IMG/VR virus record: IMGVR_UViG_3300007609_000109
Span: 1 to 20,747 of that record
DNA length: 20,747 nt
Direction: 5' to 3' (one strand)
Source of the DNA: a virus
Below the pieces are notes generated by a model. The model saw only the letters and a program-made list of their open reading frames with translations, did not search any database and was not told where the DNA came from. Below are positions 1 through 7,479 of the stretch, in pieces. Position 1 is the stretch's first letter. Every line of letters begins with the position of its first letter. A program made the position numbers and the translations under genes.

Positions 1-366
1 TGCATTGATCCTGCTGATGGTAAAGTCAAAGTAGTAAATTTAAAGAAGAAGCTGTGGGAGCAAATCATTACTGCCGCAGAAGATTTAGGTGACCCAACAG
101 ACCCTGAAACAGGCTGGGATGTATGTTTCAAGCGCGTCAAGACTGGGCCTCTACCCTACAATGTAGAGTACCAACTACAAGTACTAAAGTGTAAAGCTCG
201 ACCTCTCGATGACGCTGAGCGCGCTGCCATTGCAGATCTTAAGTCTATGGACGAAGTAATGGCTCGTCCTACTCCTGATGCTCAGAAAGAGCTTCTTGAC
301 CGTGTTCGTGCTCCTTCACAAGAGCAAATGGACGAGAGCCTTGAGGAAGAGTTTAATATCGGATGA
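1..366 (+). CDS. Probable ssDNA-binding protein, gp32-like (3' part only)
   Basis: The reading frame is open at the left window edge and ends at the TGA at 364-366, so only the last 121 codons are visible. The visible part has a basic/aromatic stretch (LKKKLWEQI), a DPTDPETGWD turn and a strand-rich segment (FKRVKTGPLPYNVEYQLQVL), which recalls the core of T4 gp32-type single-strand DNA-binding proteins. It ends in a strongly acidic tail (MDESLEEEFNIG) with a hydrophobic tip, as SSB-type proteins use to recruit partners. Its place directly ahead of the gp47/gp46 pair, with a 4-base ATGA overlap, fits a coating protein for recombination and replication intermediates. The identification is by pattern and context. 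The N-terminal part, including any zinc site, lies outside the window, so another DNA-binding role is possible. Confidence 0.55.
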   Translation, partial: CIDPADGKVKVVNLKKKLWEQIITAAEDLGDPTDPETGWDVCFKRVKTGPLPYNVEYQLQVLKCKARPLDDAERAAIADLKSMDEVMARPTPDAQKELLDRVRAPSQEQMDESLEEEFNIG

Positions 367-1322
367 TATTATTCACAGCAGACTGGCATATTAAACTAGG
401 TCAAAAGAATGTGCTGCCTGCTTGGGCATTGAACAGGTATCATCTATTTTTTGAGCAAATTAAAGAAATAGAAAAAACCTGTTCGATGCACATAATAGGT
501 GGAGACTTATTTGACCGATTGCCTACTATGGAAGAGCTAGAACTGTACTTTACGTTTATTCGTAAGGTACAGATCCCTACCATAATCTACGACGGTAATC
601 ACGAAGCTACTAAGAAAGCAAAAACTTTTTTCAGCCAATTAAAGCAGGTTACTAGAGATATAAACCCTTTAGTAAATATCATAGACATATCTTACGTTGA
701 TAAAGACTTAGGCTTCGGCATACTACCTTACACAGAACTCCATAAAAAAGGTAGTATAGATCACTTTGATAAAAGAAAACCTCTGTTTACTCATGTACGG
801 GGAGAAATACCTCCGCATGTTAAACCTGAGATAGACCTAGACGACTTATCAGAGTTCCCAGTAGTTTTTGCAGGGGATTTACATTCCCACTCAAACACTC
901 AAAGAAATATAGTTTACCCTGGCAGTCCAATGACTACTTCTTTTCATAGAAGTAAAGTCTCAACGGGGTATCTACTTATTGATGAAAAATCTTGGAATTG
1001 GTTATGGGAGGAGTTTACTCTTCCACAGTTAATTCGTAAAACAGTAGCCTCTACAGAAGAAATGGTTGAAACTGAGTATGATCATACAATCTATGAAATA
1101 GAGGGCGATATTCAAGAATTAGCATCAATTAAAAACTCAGACTTACTCGACAAGAAGGTAGTCAAACGAAATTCTGAAGCAACTCTTATTATGGAAAAAG
1201 ATATGTCCATTGAAGAAGAGTTGTCAGAGTATCTAAACTACATACTTGGAATAAGTGAAGAAAAAATCTCTGGAATACTAGGCACATTTAATGATTACTC
1301 TCAAAAAGCTCAAATGGAATAA
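363..1322 (+). CDS. SbcD/Mre11-like recombination nuclease subunit (T4 gp47 type)
   Basis: This is a 319-residue calcineurin-like metallophosphoesterase. The metal-binding motifs are clear and in order: D7-x-H9 (ADWHIKLG), GGDLFD at 46-51, GNHE at 78-81, H144 (LFTHV) and GDLHSHS at 171-177. In the family, this subunit forms a heterotetramer with the Rad50/SbcC-like ATPase and resects double-strand DNA ends or trims hairpins. In T4, gp46/gp47 is needed for recombination-dependent replication and host DNA breakdown. The length is close to that of T4 gp47. The ATG at 363 overlaps the upstream stop (ATGA) and is preceded by GAGGAAGAG, a good ribosome site. The 3' end overlaps the start of the ATPase gene by 32 bases, which suggests coupled translation of the two subunits. 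Confidence 0.92.
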   Translation: MILFTADWHIKLGQKNVLPAWALNRYHLFFEQIKEIEKTCSMHIIGGDLFDRLPTMEELELYFTFIRKVQIPTIIYDGNHEATKKAKTFFSQLKQVTRDINPLVNIIDISYVDKDLGFGILPYTELHKKGSIDHFDKRKPLFTHVRGEIPPHVKPEIDLDDLSEFPVVFAGDLHSHSNTQRNIVYPGSPMTTSFHRSKVSTGYLLIDEKSWNWLWEEFTLPQLIRKTVASTEEMVETEYDHTIYEIEGDIQELASIKNSDLLDKKVVKRNSEATLIMEKDMSIEEELSEYLNYILGISEEKISGILGTFNDYSQKAQME

Positions 1323-3093
1323 CTGCTTCAGCTATGGAGCAGAGAATGAGATAAACTTAGATGACAGTACTCTTACTCAGATAATCGGAACAAACGGAAT
1401 GGGCAAATCGTCCATTCCGTTGATTATCGAAGAAGCTCTATACAATAAAAACTCGAAAGGAATCAAAAAAGCTGATATACCTAATCGTTATGTAAATAAC
1501 GGTTATGATATATACTTGTCTTTTCAAAAAGAGGATTCGTTATACGAGATCACTATTAATAGAAAAGTCAATATAAAAGTAAAACTAGAAGAAAATGGGG
1601 TAGATATCTCTAGCCACACGGCTACGAATACCTACAAAAGTATTCAAGAAATTCTAGGTATTGACTTTAAGACTTTCAGTCAATTAGTTTATCAAAACAC
1701 TAATAGTAGTTTACAGTTTCTAACAGCTACAGATACCAACCGCAAAAAGTTTTTAATTGACTTACTGCATTTGGAAGAATATGTTCAGTTGTTCGAAGTT
1801 TTTAAGGAGGCTGCTAAAAATACAACAGCCAACTTAACTAGTATAGAATCAAAAATAGCAACTATCGAAAAGTGGCTTTCCGACAATAAATTGAGCGATA
1901 CATCCATACTTCCACTGTTAGAAGTTGAAATTGACACGGAAGAAGATGAGAAAGAACTGCGTTCTCTTACAGTAGAAATTCAAAATATTTCGGAAAAAAA
2001 TAAGAAAATTTCAGCAAATAATAAATTTATAGAAATATTGGCCGGTATTGACATAGATGAAGCCAATAAAATTAAAGCCACTGAAATACTTTCTTATGAT
2101 GCCCTACAATCCGAGGCTGGTAGCCTCAAGGGAGCTGTAACAAGTTCTAAAGCAGCATTAACAAAGTTGGAATCTCTCGGACATAACTGTCCTACGTGTG
2201 AACAATCTATAGACGCTGATTTCAAGCAAGGACTAATTGACCTTGAAAAGGCAAGGGCTGCAGAAGCCTTAGAGAAGTTAAAAAATGAAATTAACCCAGA
2301 AATTGAAAGAATTAAAACTAACAATGCAGAATATGAGCGCAAAACAAGTATTGAGCAAGATTGGCAGAGGGTTTATAAATCTATTGACCGCAATCTTCCG
2401 AAGACTCAAGTGGATAGGGAAGAGCTTGATGGAAGGATTCTTGGAGTTCAGAGCCGTATATCAGATGCAAAAAACAAGCTGGCAGATATCTCAACAGAGA
2501 ATGAAAGACGAACAAAAAGAAACACCAGAATCCAAGTAATACAAGAGCAAACTCAAGAGTTTGTAGATCAGCTAAATGAAGCAGAAGCTATGTTAACTAC
2601 AGAGTCTACTCTAAACTCTAATTTAGAAATTCTAAAGAAAGCATTTAGCACAAACGGACTTCTTGCTTATAAGATAGAAAATCTTGTGAAAGAGTTAGAA
2701 GAGCTTGTAAACGCCTACTTAGGCGAGTTATCTGATGGTAGATTTACTTTAGAGTTTGTAGTGTCAAATGATAAACTAAATGTACAAGTAACAGATAATG
2801 GAAATATTATTGATATACTAGCTTTATCGAGCGGTGAGCTGGCAAGAGTTAATACTGCGACTCTTCTAGCTATTCGAAAGCTAATGAGTAGTATATCTAA
2901 GTCCAAACTTAACATACTATTCCTGGATGAAGTAATCAATGTACTAGACGATTCAGGCAGAGAAAAACTAGTAGAAGTATTGCTAGGAGAAGAAGAGCTA
3001 AATACTTATGTAGTAAGTCATGGCTGGACTCACCCTCTGCTAGAAAAGATAGAGATTGCTAAGAAAGGCAGTATAAGCGTACTAGAAAAATAA
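1291..3093 (+). CDS. SbcC/Rad50-like recombination ATPase (T4 gp46 type)
   Basis: This is a 600-residue SMC-type ABC ATPase. The Walker A is GTNGMGKS at 33-40. A long charged coiled-coil region follows and is broken near its centre by a zinc hook, CPTC at 300-303. The second coil returns to the signature motif (LSSGELARVN, about 511-520), Walker B with catalytic D546-E547 (ILFLDE), a D-loop (NVLDDSG) and an H-loop (VVSHG). This order is that of Rad50/SbcC, in which the head binds the nuclease and the hook joins two complexes. It is shorter than E. coli SbcC and near the size of T4 gp46. The ATG at 1291 lies inside the nuclease gene, and the first downstream methionine would lose the N-terminal strand. 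The resolvase-like gene follows one base after its stop. Confidence 0.93.
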   Translation: MITLKKLKWNNCFSYGAENEINLDDSTLTQIIGTNGMGKSSIPLIIEEALYNKNSKGIKKADIPNRYVNNGYDIYLSFQKEDSLYEITINRKVNIKVKLEENGVDISSHTATNTYKSIQEILGIDFKTFSQLVYQNTNSSLQFLTATDTNRKKFLIDLLHLEEYVQLFEVFKEAAKNTTANLTSIESKIATIEKWLSDNKLSDTSILPLLEVEIDTEEDEKELRSLTVEIQNISEKNKKISANNKFIEILAGIDIDEANKIKATEILSYDALQSEAGSLKGAVTSSKAALTKLESLGHNCPTCEQSIDADFKQGLIDLEKARAAEALEKLKNEINPEIERIKTNNAEYERKTSIEQDWQRVYKSIDRNLPKTQVDREELDGRILGVQSRISDAKNKLADISTENERRTKRNTRIQVIQEQTQEFVDQLNEAEAMLTTESTLNSNLEILKKAFSTNGLLAYKIENLVKELEELVNAYLGELSDGRFTLEFVVSNDKLNVQVTDNGNIIDILALSSGELARVNTATLLAIRKLMSSISKSKLNILFLDEVINVLDDSGREKLVEVLLGEEELNTYVVSHGWTHPLLEKIEIAKKGSISVLEK

Positions 3094-3094
3094 T

Positions 3095-3541
3095 ATGGTT
3101 GATTCAAGAGCAAAAGGTGCTCGTGGAGAGTATCTCGTCAGAGATATGCTTCGCGAGTATACAGGTCTTAAGTTTGAGAGAGTACCCGCTTCGGGAGCTC
3201 TCGAATACTTAAAAGGGGATTTATATGTCCCTAATGAAAAGAACAAGTTCTGCATAGAAGTAAAAAACTACTCAGACTCTCCTTTAACAGATAAAATGTT
3301 TACTGCAGAAAAAACAAACAATCTGATTAGGTGGTGGACTAAAGTAGAACTGCAAGCAGAGAATGGCGGACAAGAACCTATGCTATTCTTCAAGTATAAT
3401 AGGTCTAAGATATTTGTTGTTACTCGAATTAAACCGGAGAAATGCTTAAAATATTTCTTTATTTCTTGGTTAAATTGTTATATAATAATAGCTGAAGAAT
3501 GGTTAGAACAAGAAGAAATAGAATTTTTAGGAACATACTAG
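3095..3541 (+). CDS. Hjc-like PD-(D/E)XK endonuclease, putative Holliday junction resolvase
   Basis: This is a 148-residue small nuclease. After a basic start (RAKGARGEYLVRDML) it shows the archaeal Hjc-like set E12, D42 (KGDLY), E55-x-K57 (CIEVKNY), followed by a lysine-rich helix (DKMFTAEKTNN). Hjc and related phage enzymes cut four-way DNA junctions, and the same fold also occurs in other recombination or repair nucleases. The context supports junction resolution: it follows the gp47/gp46 pair and precedes a FEN-type exonuclease, with one-base spacing on the left and none on the right. T4 uses an unrelated resolvase (gp49, endonuclease VII). The 3' end carries a probable promoter for the next genes (3448-3486). 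The exact substrate is inferred from family and context. Confidence 0.75.
   Translation: MVDSRAKGARGEYLVRDMLREYTGLKFERVPASGALEYLKGDLYVPNEKNKFCIEVKNYSDSPLTDKMFTAEKTNNLIRWWTKVELQAENGGQEPMLFFKYNRSKIFVVTRIKPEKCLKYFFISWLNCYIIIAEEWLEQEEIEFLGTY
3448..3486 (+). promoter_or_regulatory. Putative internal promoter ahead of exonuclease-nrdAB
   Basis: AAAATATTTC (3448-3457) is followed at once by TTTATT (3458-3463, a weak -35), a 17-base spacer (3464-3480) and a perfect TATAAT (3481-3486). The upstream element, spacing and -10 box match, in register, the two stronger minus-strand promoters at 9667-9707 and 18517-18556. It lies in the 3' end of the resolvase-like gene, with the -10 box 55 bases ahead of the ATG at 3542. 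The -35 box matches the other two at only four of six positions, so strength is uncertain and it may need a phage factor. Confidence 0.5.
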
Positions 3542-4375
3542 ATGGCATTTAATTTTTCAGACAAAATAACAGGGTCAGGCAGAAACGCTACTCTCATAGT
3601 TGATGCTCTAAACTTAGCTTTCAGATGGAAGCATCAAGGAAGAACGGATTTCTGCGATGACTATGTTAGAACAGTTGAGTCTCTGGCAAGGTCTTACGAT
3701 TGTAGTAATGTGATTATTACTGCGGATAAAGGCTCCTCGTCTTATCGTAAAGAGATTTCTCCTGAGTATAAGCAAAACCGAAAAGATAAGTACGCAGATC
3801 AAAGCGAAGAGGAAAAGCAAGCATTTCTAGACTTTTTTGAAGAGTACGAGAACTCTCTGGAAGCACTAGGAGACTTGTTTCCTGTTTTACGATATGATGG
3901 TGTTGAGGCAGACGACCTCGCAGCTCACTTAGTAAAAAATCGTAAGCGCTACGGGCTTGGAGATGTATGGCTTATTTCCAGTGACCGAGACTGGGATTTG
4001 CTTATTGATGAAAAAGTTGCTCGATTCTCCTACGTAACTAGAAAAGAAGTTACATTAGAGAATTGGCATGAACATTATGATGTAAGCAGAGAAGAATATA
4101 TATCTCTTAAGTGCCTTACTGGAGATAAGGGAGATAACGTTGCAGGTATTCCAGGCATTGGACCCAAGCGCGCAGTAGACTTAATTCGTGAGTACGGGGA
4201 TGCAATGGATATCTACAACTCTCTTCCTATAGACAGTAGATATAAACATATACAAGCATTGAATGATAGTGGAGAGCAATTACTAACAAACTATCAATTA
4301 ATGGACTTATTAACATATTGCGATGATGCAATAGGGTCTGATAACGTATCAGATATAGAGCGGAAATTTGATTAA
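3542..4375 (+). CDS. 5'-3' exonuclease / RNase H, FEN-like (T4 rnh or T5 exonuclease type)
   Basis: This is a 277-residue structure-specific nuclease of the FEN/5'-3' exonuclease family. The acidic metal-binding residues are in place: D21 (LIVDALN), D62 (ITADKG), E122 and D124-D125 (VEADDLA), D148 and D150 (SSDRDWD), and D195/D198 (GDKGDN). The basic ISPEYKQNRK stretch and the helix-hairpin-helix IPGIGPKRA at 203-211 bind DNA. Family members remove RNA primers and 5' flaps, and in T4 the RNase H acts with gp32 on the lagging strand. Here the probable ssDNA-binding gene is in the same operon. The ATG follows the upstream stop directly, and its own stop overlaps the nrdA start (TAATG). A probable promoter lies about 55 bases upstream. 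Confidence 0.92.
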   Translation: MAFNFSDKITGSGRNATLIVDALNLAFRWKHQGRTDFCDDYVRTVESLARSYDCSNVIITADKGSSSYRKEISPEYKQNRKDKYADQSEEEKQAFLDFFEEYENSLEALGDLFPVLRYDGVEADDLAAHLVKNRKRYGLGDVWLISSDRDWDLLIDEKVARFSYVTRKEVTLENWHEHYDVSREEYISLKCLTGDKGDNVAGIPGIGPKRAVDLIREYGDAMDIYNSLPIDSRYKHIQALNDSGEQLLTNYQLMDLLTYCDDAIGSDNVSDIERKFD

Positions 4376-6150
4376 TGAAGATTGATATAAATTATAGACG
4401 AGATAACTACTTATCTGAGTTTAGTATAAAAACTTTAGAAGATAGGTACATGGTAGACGGGGAGATCTCGCCACAAGATGCTTTTGCTCGCGCTGCTAAA
4501 ACTTTTGCAGATGATGAAGCACACGCACAAAGACTCTATGACTACGCTAGTAAGTTGTGGTTTATGTTTTCTACACCTATTTTAAGTAATGGAGGAACAA
4601 GTCGTGGATTACCTATTAGTTGCTTTCTTAACTACGTGGACGACAGCAGAACTGGTATTACATCTCACTACACTGAAAATGCTTTTCTTTCGTCAGTAGG
4701 CGGGGGCATTGGCGGAAGCTGGGACGGGGTCAGGAGTGTAGGCTCGAAAACGAGCAATGGCTCCGAAAGTACGGGAGTGATACCATTTCTAAAAGTAGTA
4801 GATGCAGAAATGCTAGCGTTCTCTCAGGGGGTTACTCGACGCGGAAGCTATGCTGCCTATCTCGATATTGGACACCCAGAGATTGAAGAATTCTTGGATG
4901 TTCGTAAGCCTACAGGCGGAGATATTAACCGTAAGTCTATCAATCTACATCACGGCGTGGTGATTAGTGATAAATTTATGGAAATTATCGAAAATGCTAC
5001 ACGAATTGAAGGATTTGATGATTCGTGGGATTTGGTTGATCCGCACAGCAAACGTGTTATTAAAACAGTGTCAGCAAAAGCACTTTGGGTAAAGCTTATC
5101 CAAAATCGTGTTGAAACGGGAGAGCCTTACATTATGTTTGGCGACACTGTTCAAGATGCGTTACCAGAGTTCCAAAAAGAACTAGGCTTAAAAGCGCGTC
5201 AATCTAATCTTTGCTCTGAAATTACACTTGCAACAGATGAAGAGCGTACTGCCGTATGTTGCTTATCAAGTGTAAATTTGGAAGAATATGACGAATGGAA
5301 AGATAACGCCCAATTTATTCCAGACTTAGTAAGAATGCTAGACAATGTGCTAGATCATTTTATCGAGAAAGCACCTGATGAACTAGAAAAAGCAAAGTTT
5401 AGTGCTTTTAGAGAAAGAAGTATTGGCCTAGGCGCAATGGGCTTTCATGCGTACTTGCAACGACAAAACATTCCTTTTGAAAGTGCTCTTGCAAAGAGTG
5501 CTAACATGAGAATGTTTAAGTATATTAAATCGGAGGCAGAAAATGCTACTCGACTTCTTGCGAAAGAGCGTGGAGACTGTCCGGACGGAATTGGTTATGG
5601 TATTCGCAATGCTCATTTATTGGCTATCGCTCCTAATGCTTCTAGTAGTATCATTTGTGGTAATACTAGTCCTAGCATTGAGCCCTACCGCGCTAATGCG
5701 TTTACGCAGAAAACTAAAACAGGATCGTCACTACTCAAAAACGAATACCTAGAGCATCATCTAGATGAGATAGGAATGAATGATGAGGAAGTTTGGAAGA
5801 GTATTCTTACAAATGGAGGAAGTGTACAACATTTGGAGTTTCTAGATGACTACACGAAAGACGTGTTTAAGACTGCTGTAGAGATAGACCAGCGATGGGT
5901 AATTGATATGGCAGCAGATAGGCAAAAGTATATTTGTCAGAGTCAGTCTCTCAATGTATTCTTTCCTGGAAACGTGTCGAAGCAAGAGCTTCATGCAGTA
6001 CACATGATGGCTTGGAAACAAAAAGTAAAGACTCTTTATTATTTGCGAAGTGAAGCAGTAAAGAGAGCTGAAAACGTCTCAGTTGAGGCACTAAGGCAGT
6101 ATATATTCGATTCAATCGATGAGAACGCTTGTTTAGCGTGTGAGGGGTAG
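4375..6150 (+). CDS. nrdA: Ribonucleoside-diphosphate reductase class Ia, alpha subunit (NrdA), short form
   Basis: This 591-residue subunit reduces ribonucleoside diphosphates to deoxy forms with the partner beta subunit. Active-site parts are complete: C83 (LPISCFLN), N278-L-C280-S-E282 with the thiyl cysteine in the middle, C295 (AVCCLSS) as the second redox cysteine, and the radical-relay pair Y555-Y556 (TLYYLRS). The C-terminal tail has C586-x-x-C589 for re-reduction by thioredoxin or glutaredoxin. The family phosphate-loop segment APNASSS is at 419-425. It is about 150-170 residues shorter than E. coli or T4 NrdA. The shortfall is at the N-terminus, since the first redox cysteine is at 83 rather than about 225, so the ATP-cone is missing. 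No intein or intron is seen. The start overlaps the exonuclease stop. Confidence 0.96.
   Translation: MKIDINYRRDNYLSEFSIKTLEDRYMVDGEISPQDAFARAAKTFADDEAHAQRLYDYASKLWFMFSTPILSNGGTSRGLPISCFLNYVDDSRTGITSHYTENAFLSSVGGGIGGSWDGVRSVGSKTSNGSESTGVIPFLKVVDAEMLAFSQGVTRRGSYAAYLDIGHPEIEEFLDVRKPTGGDINRKSINLHHGVVISDKFMEIIENATRIEGFDDSWDLVDPHSKRVIKTVSAKALWVKLIQNRVETGEPYIMFGDTVQDALPEFQKELGLKARQSNLCSEITLATDEERTAVCCLSSVNLEEYDEWKDNAQFIPDLVRMLDNVLDHFIEKAPDELEKAKFSAFRERSIGLGAMGFHAYLQRQNIPFESALAKSANMRMFKYIKSEAENATRLLAKERGDCPDGIGYGIRNAHLLAIAPNASSSIICGNTSPSIEPYRANAFTQKTKTGSSLLKNEYLEHHLDEIGMNDEEVWKSILTNGGSVQHLEFLDDYTKDVFKTAVEIDQRWVIDMAADRQKYICQSQSLNVFFPGNVSKQELHAVHMMAWKQKVKTLYYLRSEAVKRAENVSVEALRQYIFDSIDENACLACEG
6142..6147 (+). 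promoter_or_regulatory. Ribosome binding site that sets the nrdB start
   Basis: GAGGGG lies 4 bases ahead of the ATG at 6152. This favours that ATG over the in-frame GTG at 6140, which would overlap the site and add only four residues (to give VRGR-M). Confidence 0.6.
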
Positions 6151-6151
6151 A

Positions 6152-7114
6152 ATGAGCAATTTATTAGAAGAAAGAGAATACTACAAGCCTTTTAATTATC
6201 CGTGGGCTTTTGAGCACTATAAGTCTCAACAACATATGCACTGGCTGCCAGATGAGGTGAATTTGGCAGACGATCTAAAAGACTATCGCGAAAAGCTGTC
6301 TCCAGAGAATCGACGACTTGTAAATCAAATCTTTCGATTCTTTACTCAAGCAGATGTAGACGTATGTTGTGGCTATGCAAAGCACTATTTGCCTACATTT
6401 AAGCAGCCTGAAGTACGTATGATGCTGTCTGCATTTGCGGCAATGGAAGCCGTACATCAAGAAGCATACTCATTACTTCTCGAAACACTAGGATTCGATG
6501 AGTCTGAATATCAAAAGTTTTATGAACACAAAGAGATGTTAGATAAGCATGAGCATCTTTCAAACTTTGGTATGAGTACAAAAATGGACATAGCAAAGAC
6601 TATGGCTATTTACTCAGGTTTTACAGAAGGAGTGCAACTCTTTAGTAGTTTTGCGATTCTTCTTAACTTTCCTCGTCACAACCTTATGAAAGGTATGGGT
6701 CAGATTGTTACTTGGTCAATTAGAGATGAAAGTCTTCACGTAGAAGGTATGAGCCAACTATTTCGTACTTTTATTCAAGAGAATCCAGAGCTATGGACGG
6801 ATGAATTAAAGTATGAAATCTATTGCGCTGCAGAACGTACTGTAGAATTGGAAGATGCATTTATTGACCTTTGTTTTGAAGGTGCAGATGTACCCGATCT
6901 AACCCCGCAGGAGGTAAAAGATTATATTCGCTATATTGCAGATCGAAGGTTGCTAGGTCTAGGCATGAAAAAGATTTTTAATAGTGAAAAGAATCCTCTG
7001 GAGTGGTTGGATTATATGCTCAACGGGGTTGAACATACTAACTTCTTTGAGAACCGGGCTACTGAGTACTCTAGAGCGAGTACCACAGGAAACTGGCAAG
7101 ATATATTTAAGTAA
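6152..7114 (+). CDS. nrdB: Ribonucleoside-diphosphate reductase class Ia, beta subunit (NrdB)
   Basis: This 320-residue radical-generating subunit has an apparently complete di-iron site: D68 (TQADVDV; D70 is a less likely alternative), E99 and H102 (MEAVHQEAY), E159 (FTEGVQLF), and E193 with H196 (RDESLHVEG). The radical tyrosine is kept at Y106, seven residues after E99 as in E. coli (E115/Y122), so this looks like a normal tyrosyl-radical R2 and not a Phe or metal-only variant. The C-terminus (TGNWQDIF) is the usual tail that docks on NrdA. The ATG at 6152 was chosen over a GTG at 6140 because of a GAGGGG site. The gene begins right after the nrdA stop, is last in the plus-strand operon and is followed by a strong hairpin. 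Confidence 0.95.
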   Translation: MSNLLEEREYYKPFNYPWAFEHYKSQQHMHWLPDEVNLADDLKDYREKLSPENRRLVNQIFRFFTQADVDVCCGYAKHYLPTFKQPEVRMMLSAFAAMEAVHQEAYSLLLETLGFDESEYQKFYEHKEMLDKHEHLSNFGMSTKMDIAKTMAIYSGFTEGVQLFSSFAILLNFPRHNLMKGMGQIVTWSIRDESLHVEGMSQLFRTFIQENPELWTDELKYEIYCAAERTVELEDAFIDLCFEGADVPDLTPQEVKDYIRYIADRRLLGLGMKKIFNSEKNPLEWLDYMLNGVEHTNFFENRATEYSRASTTGNWQDIFK

Positions 7115-7115
7115 T

Positions 7116-7142
7116 AAAAAGCCCTCCAAGTGAGGGCTTTTT
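7116..7142. terminator. Bidirectional intrinsic terminator between convergent operons
   Basis: The stem AAAAA-GCCCTC (7116-7126) pairs with GAGGGC-TTTTT (7132-7142) around a CAAGT loop. The A tract and T tract make it work in both directions. It lies between the nrdB stop (7112-7114) and the stop of the last minus-strand gene (7153-7155). Confidence 0.92.
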
Positions 7143-7152
7143 ATTGTCTTTA

Positions 7153-7470
7153 TTATACTACGAATGAATCGTACCATGCTCCAGCTTGCTCAGTTACTTG
7201 CGCATCTGTTAAAGTTGTCTCAGTGCCTTCATCGTCTCTAGAGACCATTGGAACACTTGCATGAATAGTTAATTGACGAGATAGAAATTCTGCCCTAGAT
7301 AGAGACGTAATAGTATCAGGAATATAATAATCTCTATCAGCTTCTGCTTCTACCAAGCCCACCATAGTATTATCAATAGGGGAAAGCCAGTACCCTCCAT
7401 CCATAATAAAATCAGGGGCTTTTTTTCCATTCTTGCTTACTTTGTGTAACTTATACTCTACTAAAACCAT
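7153..7470 (-). CDS. Unknown small protein, last gene of the minus-strand operon
   Basis: I do not recognise this 105-residue protein. It opens with a short strand-forming stretch (VLVEYKLHKVSK) and a glycine/tyrosine turn (MDGGYWLSP). An acidic centre follows (VEAEADRDYYIP), then a C-terminal helix with LTDAQVTEQAGAWYDSF. There is no signal peptide or membrane segment. The ATG has a strong AGGAGAACCT ribosome site, and the gene follows the dioxygenase gene by 9 bases, so the two are probably transcribed together. Its stop lies just before the bidirectional terminator. Being in the tail-fibre transcription unit suggests a virion or assembly accessory, but nothing in the sequence shows that directly. 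Confidence 0.7.
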   Translation of the reverse strand: MVLVEYKLHKVSKNGKKAPDFIMDGGYWLSPIDNTMVGLVEAEADRDYYIPDTITSLSRAEFLSRQLTIHASVPMVSRDDEGTETTLTDAQVTEQAGAWYDSFVV

Positions 7471-7479
7471 TAGGTTCTC

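Noticed and set aside
1982-2020. A further AAAATATTTC in the gp46-like gene as a fourth promoter
   Set aside because: It is followed by GGAAAA where the -35 should be and there is no TATAAT at the 17-base spacing.
2094-2939. Minus-strand and alternate-frame open frames within the gp46-like gene
   Set aside because: They are shadows of a well-supported coding sequence, with no ribosome site or recognisable protein features.
6140-6142. GTG start for nrdB
   Set aside because: It would overlap the GAGGGG ribosome site and add only four residues. The ATG at 6152 is better placed.
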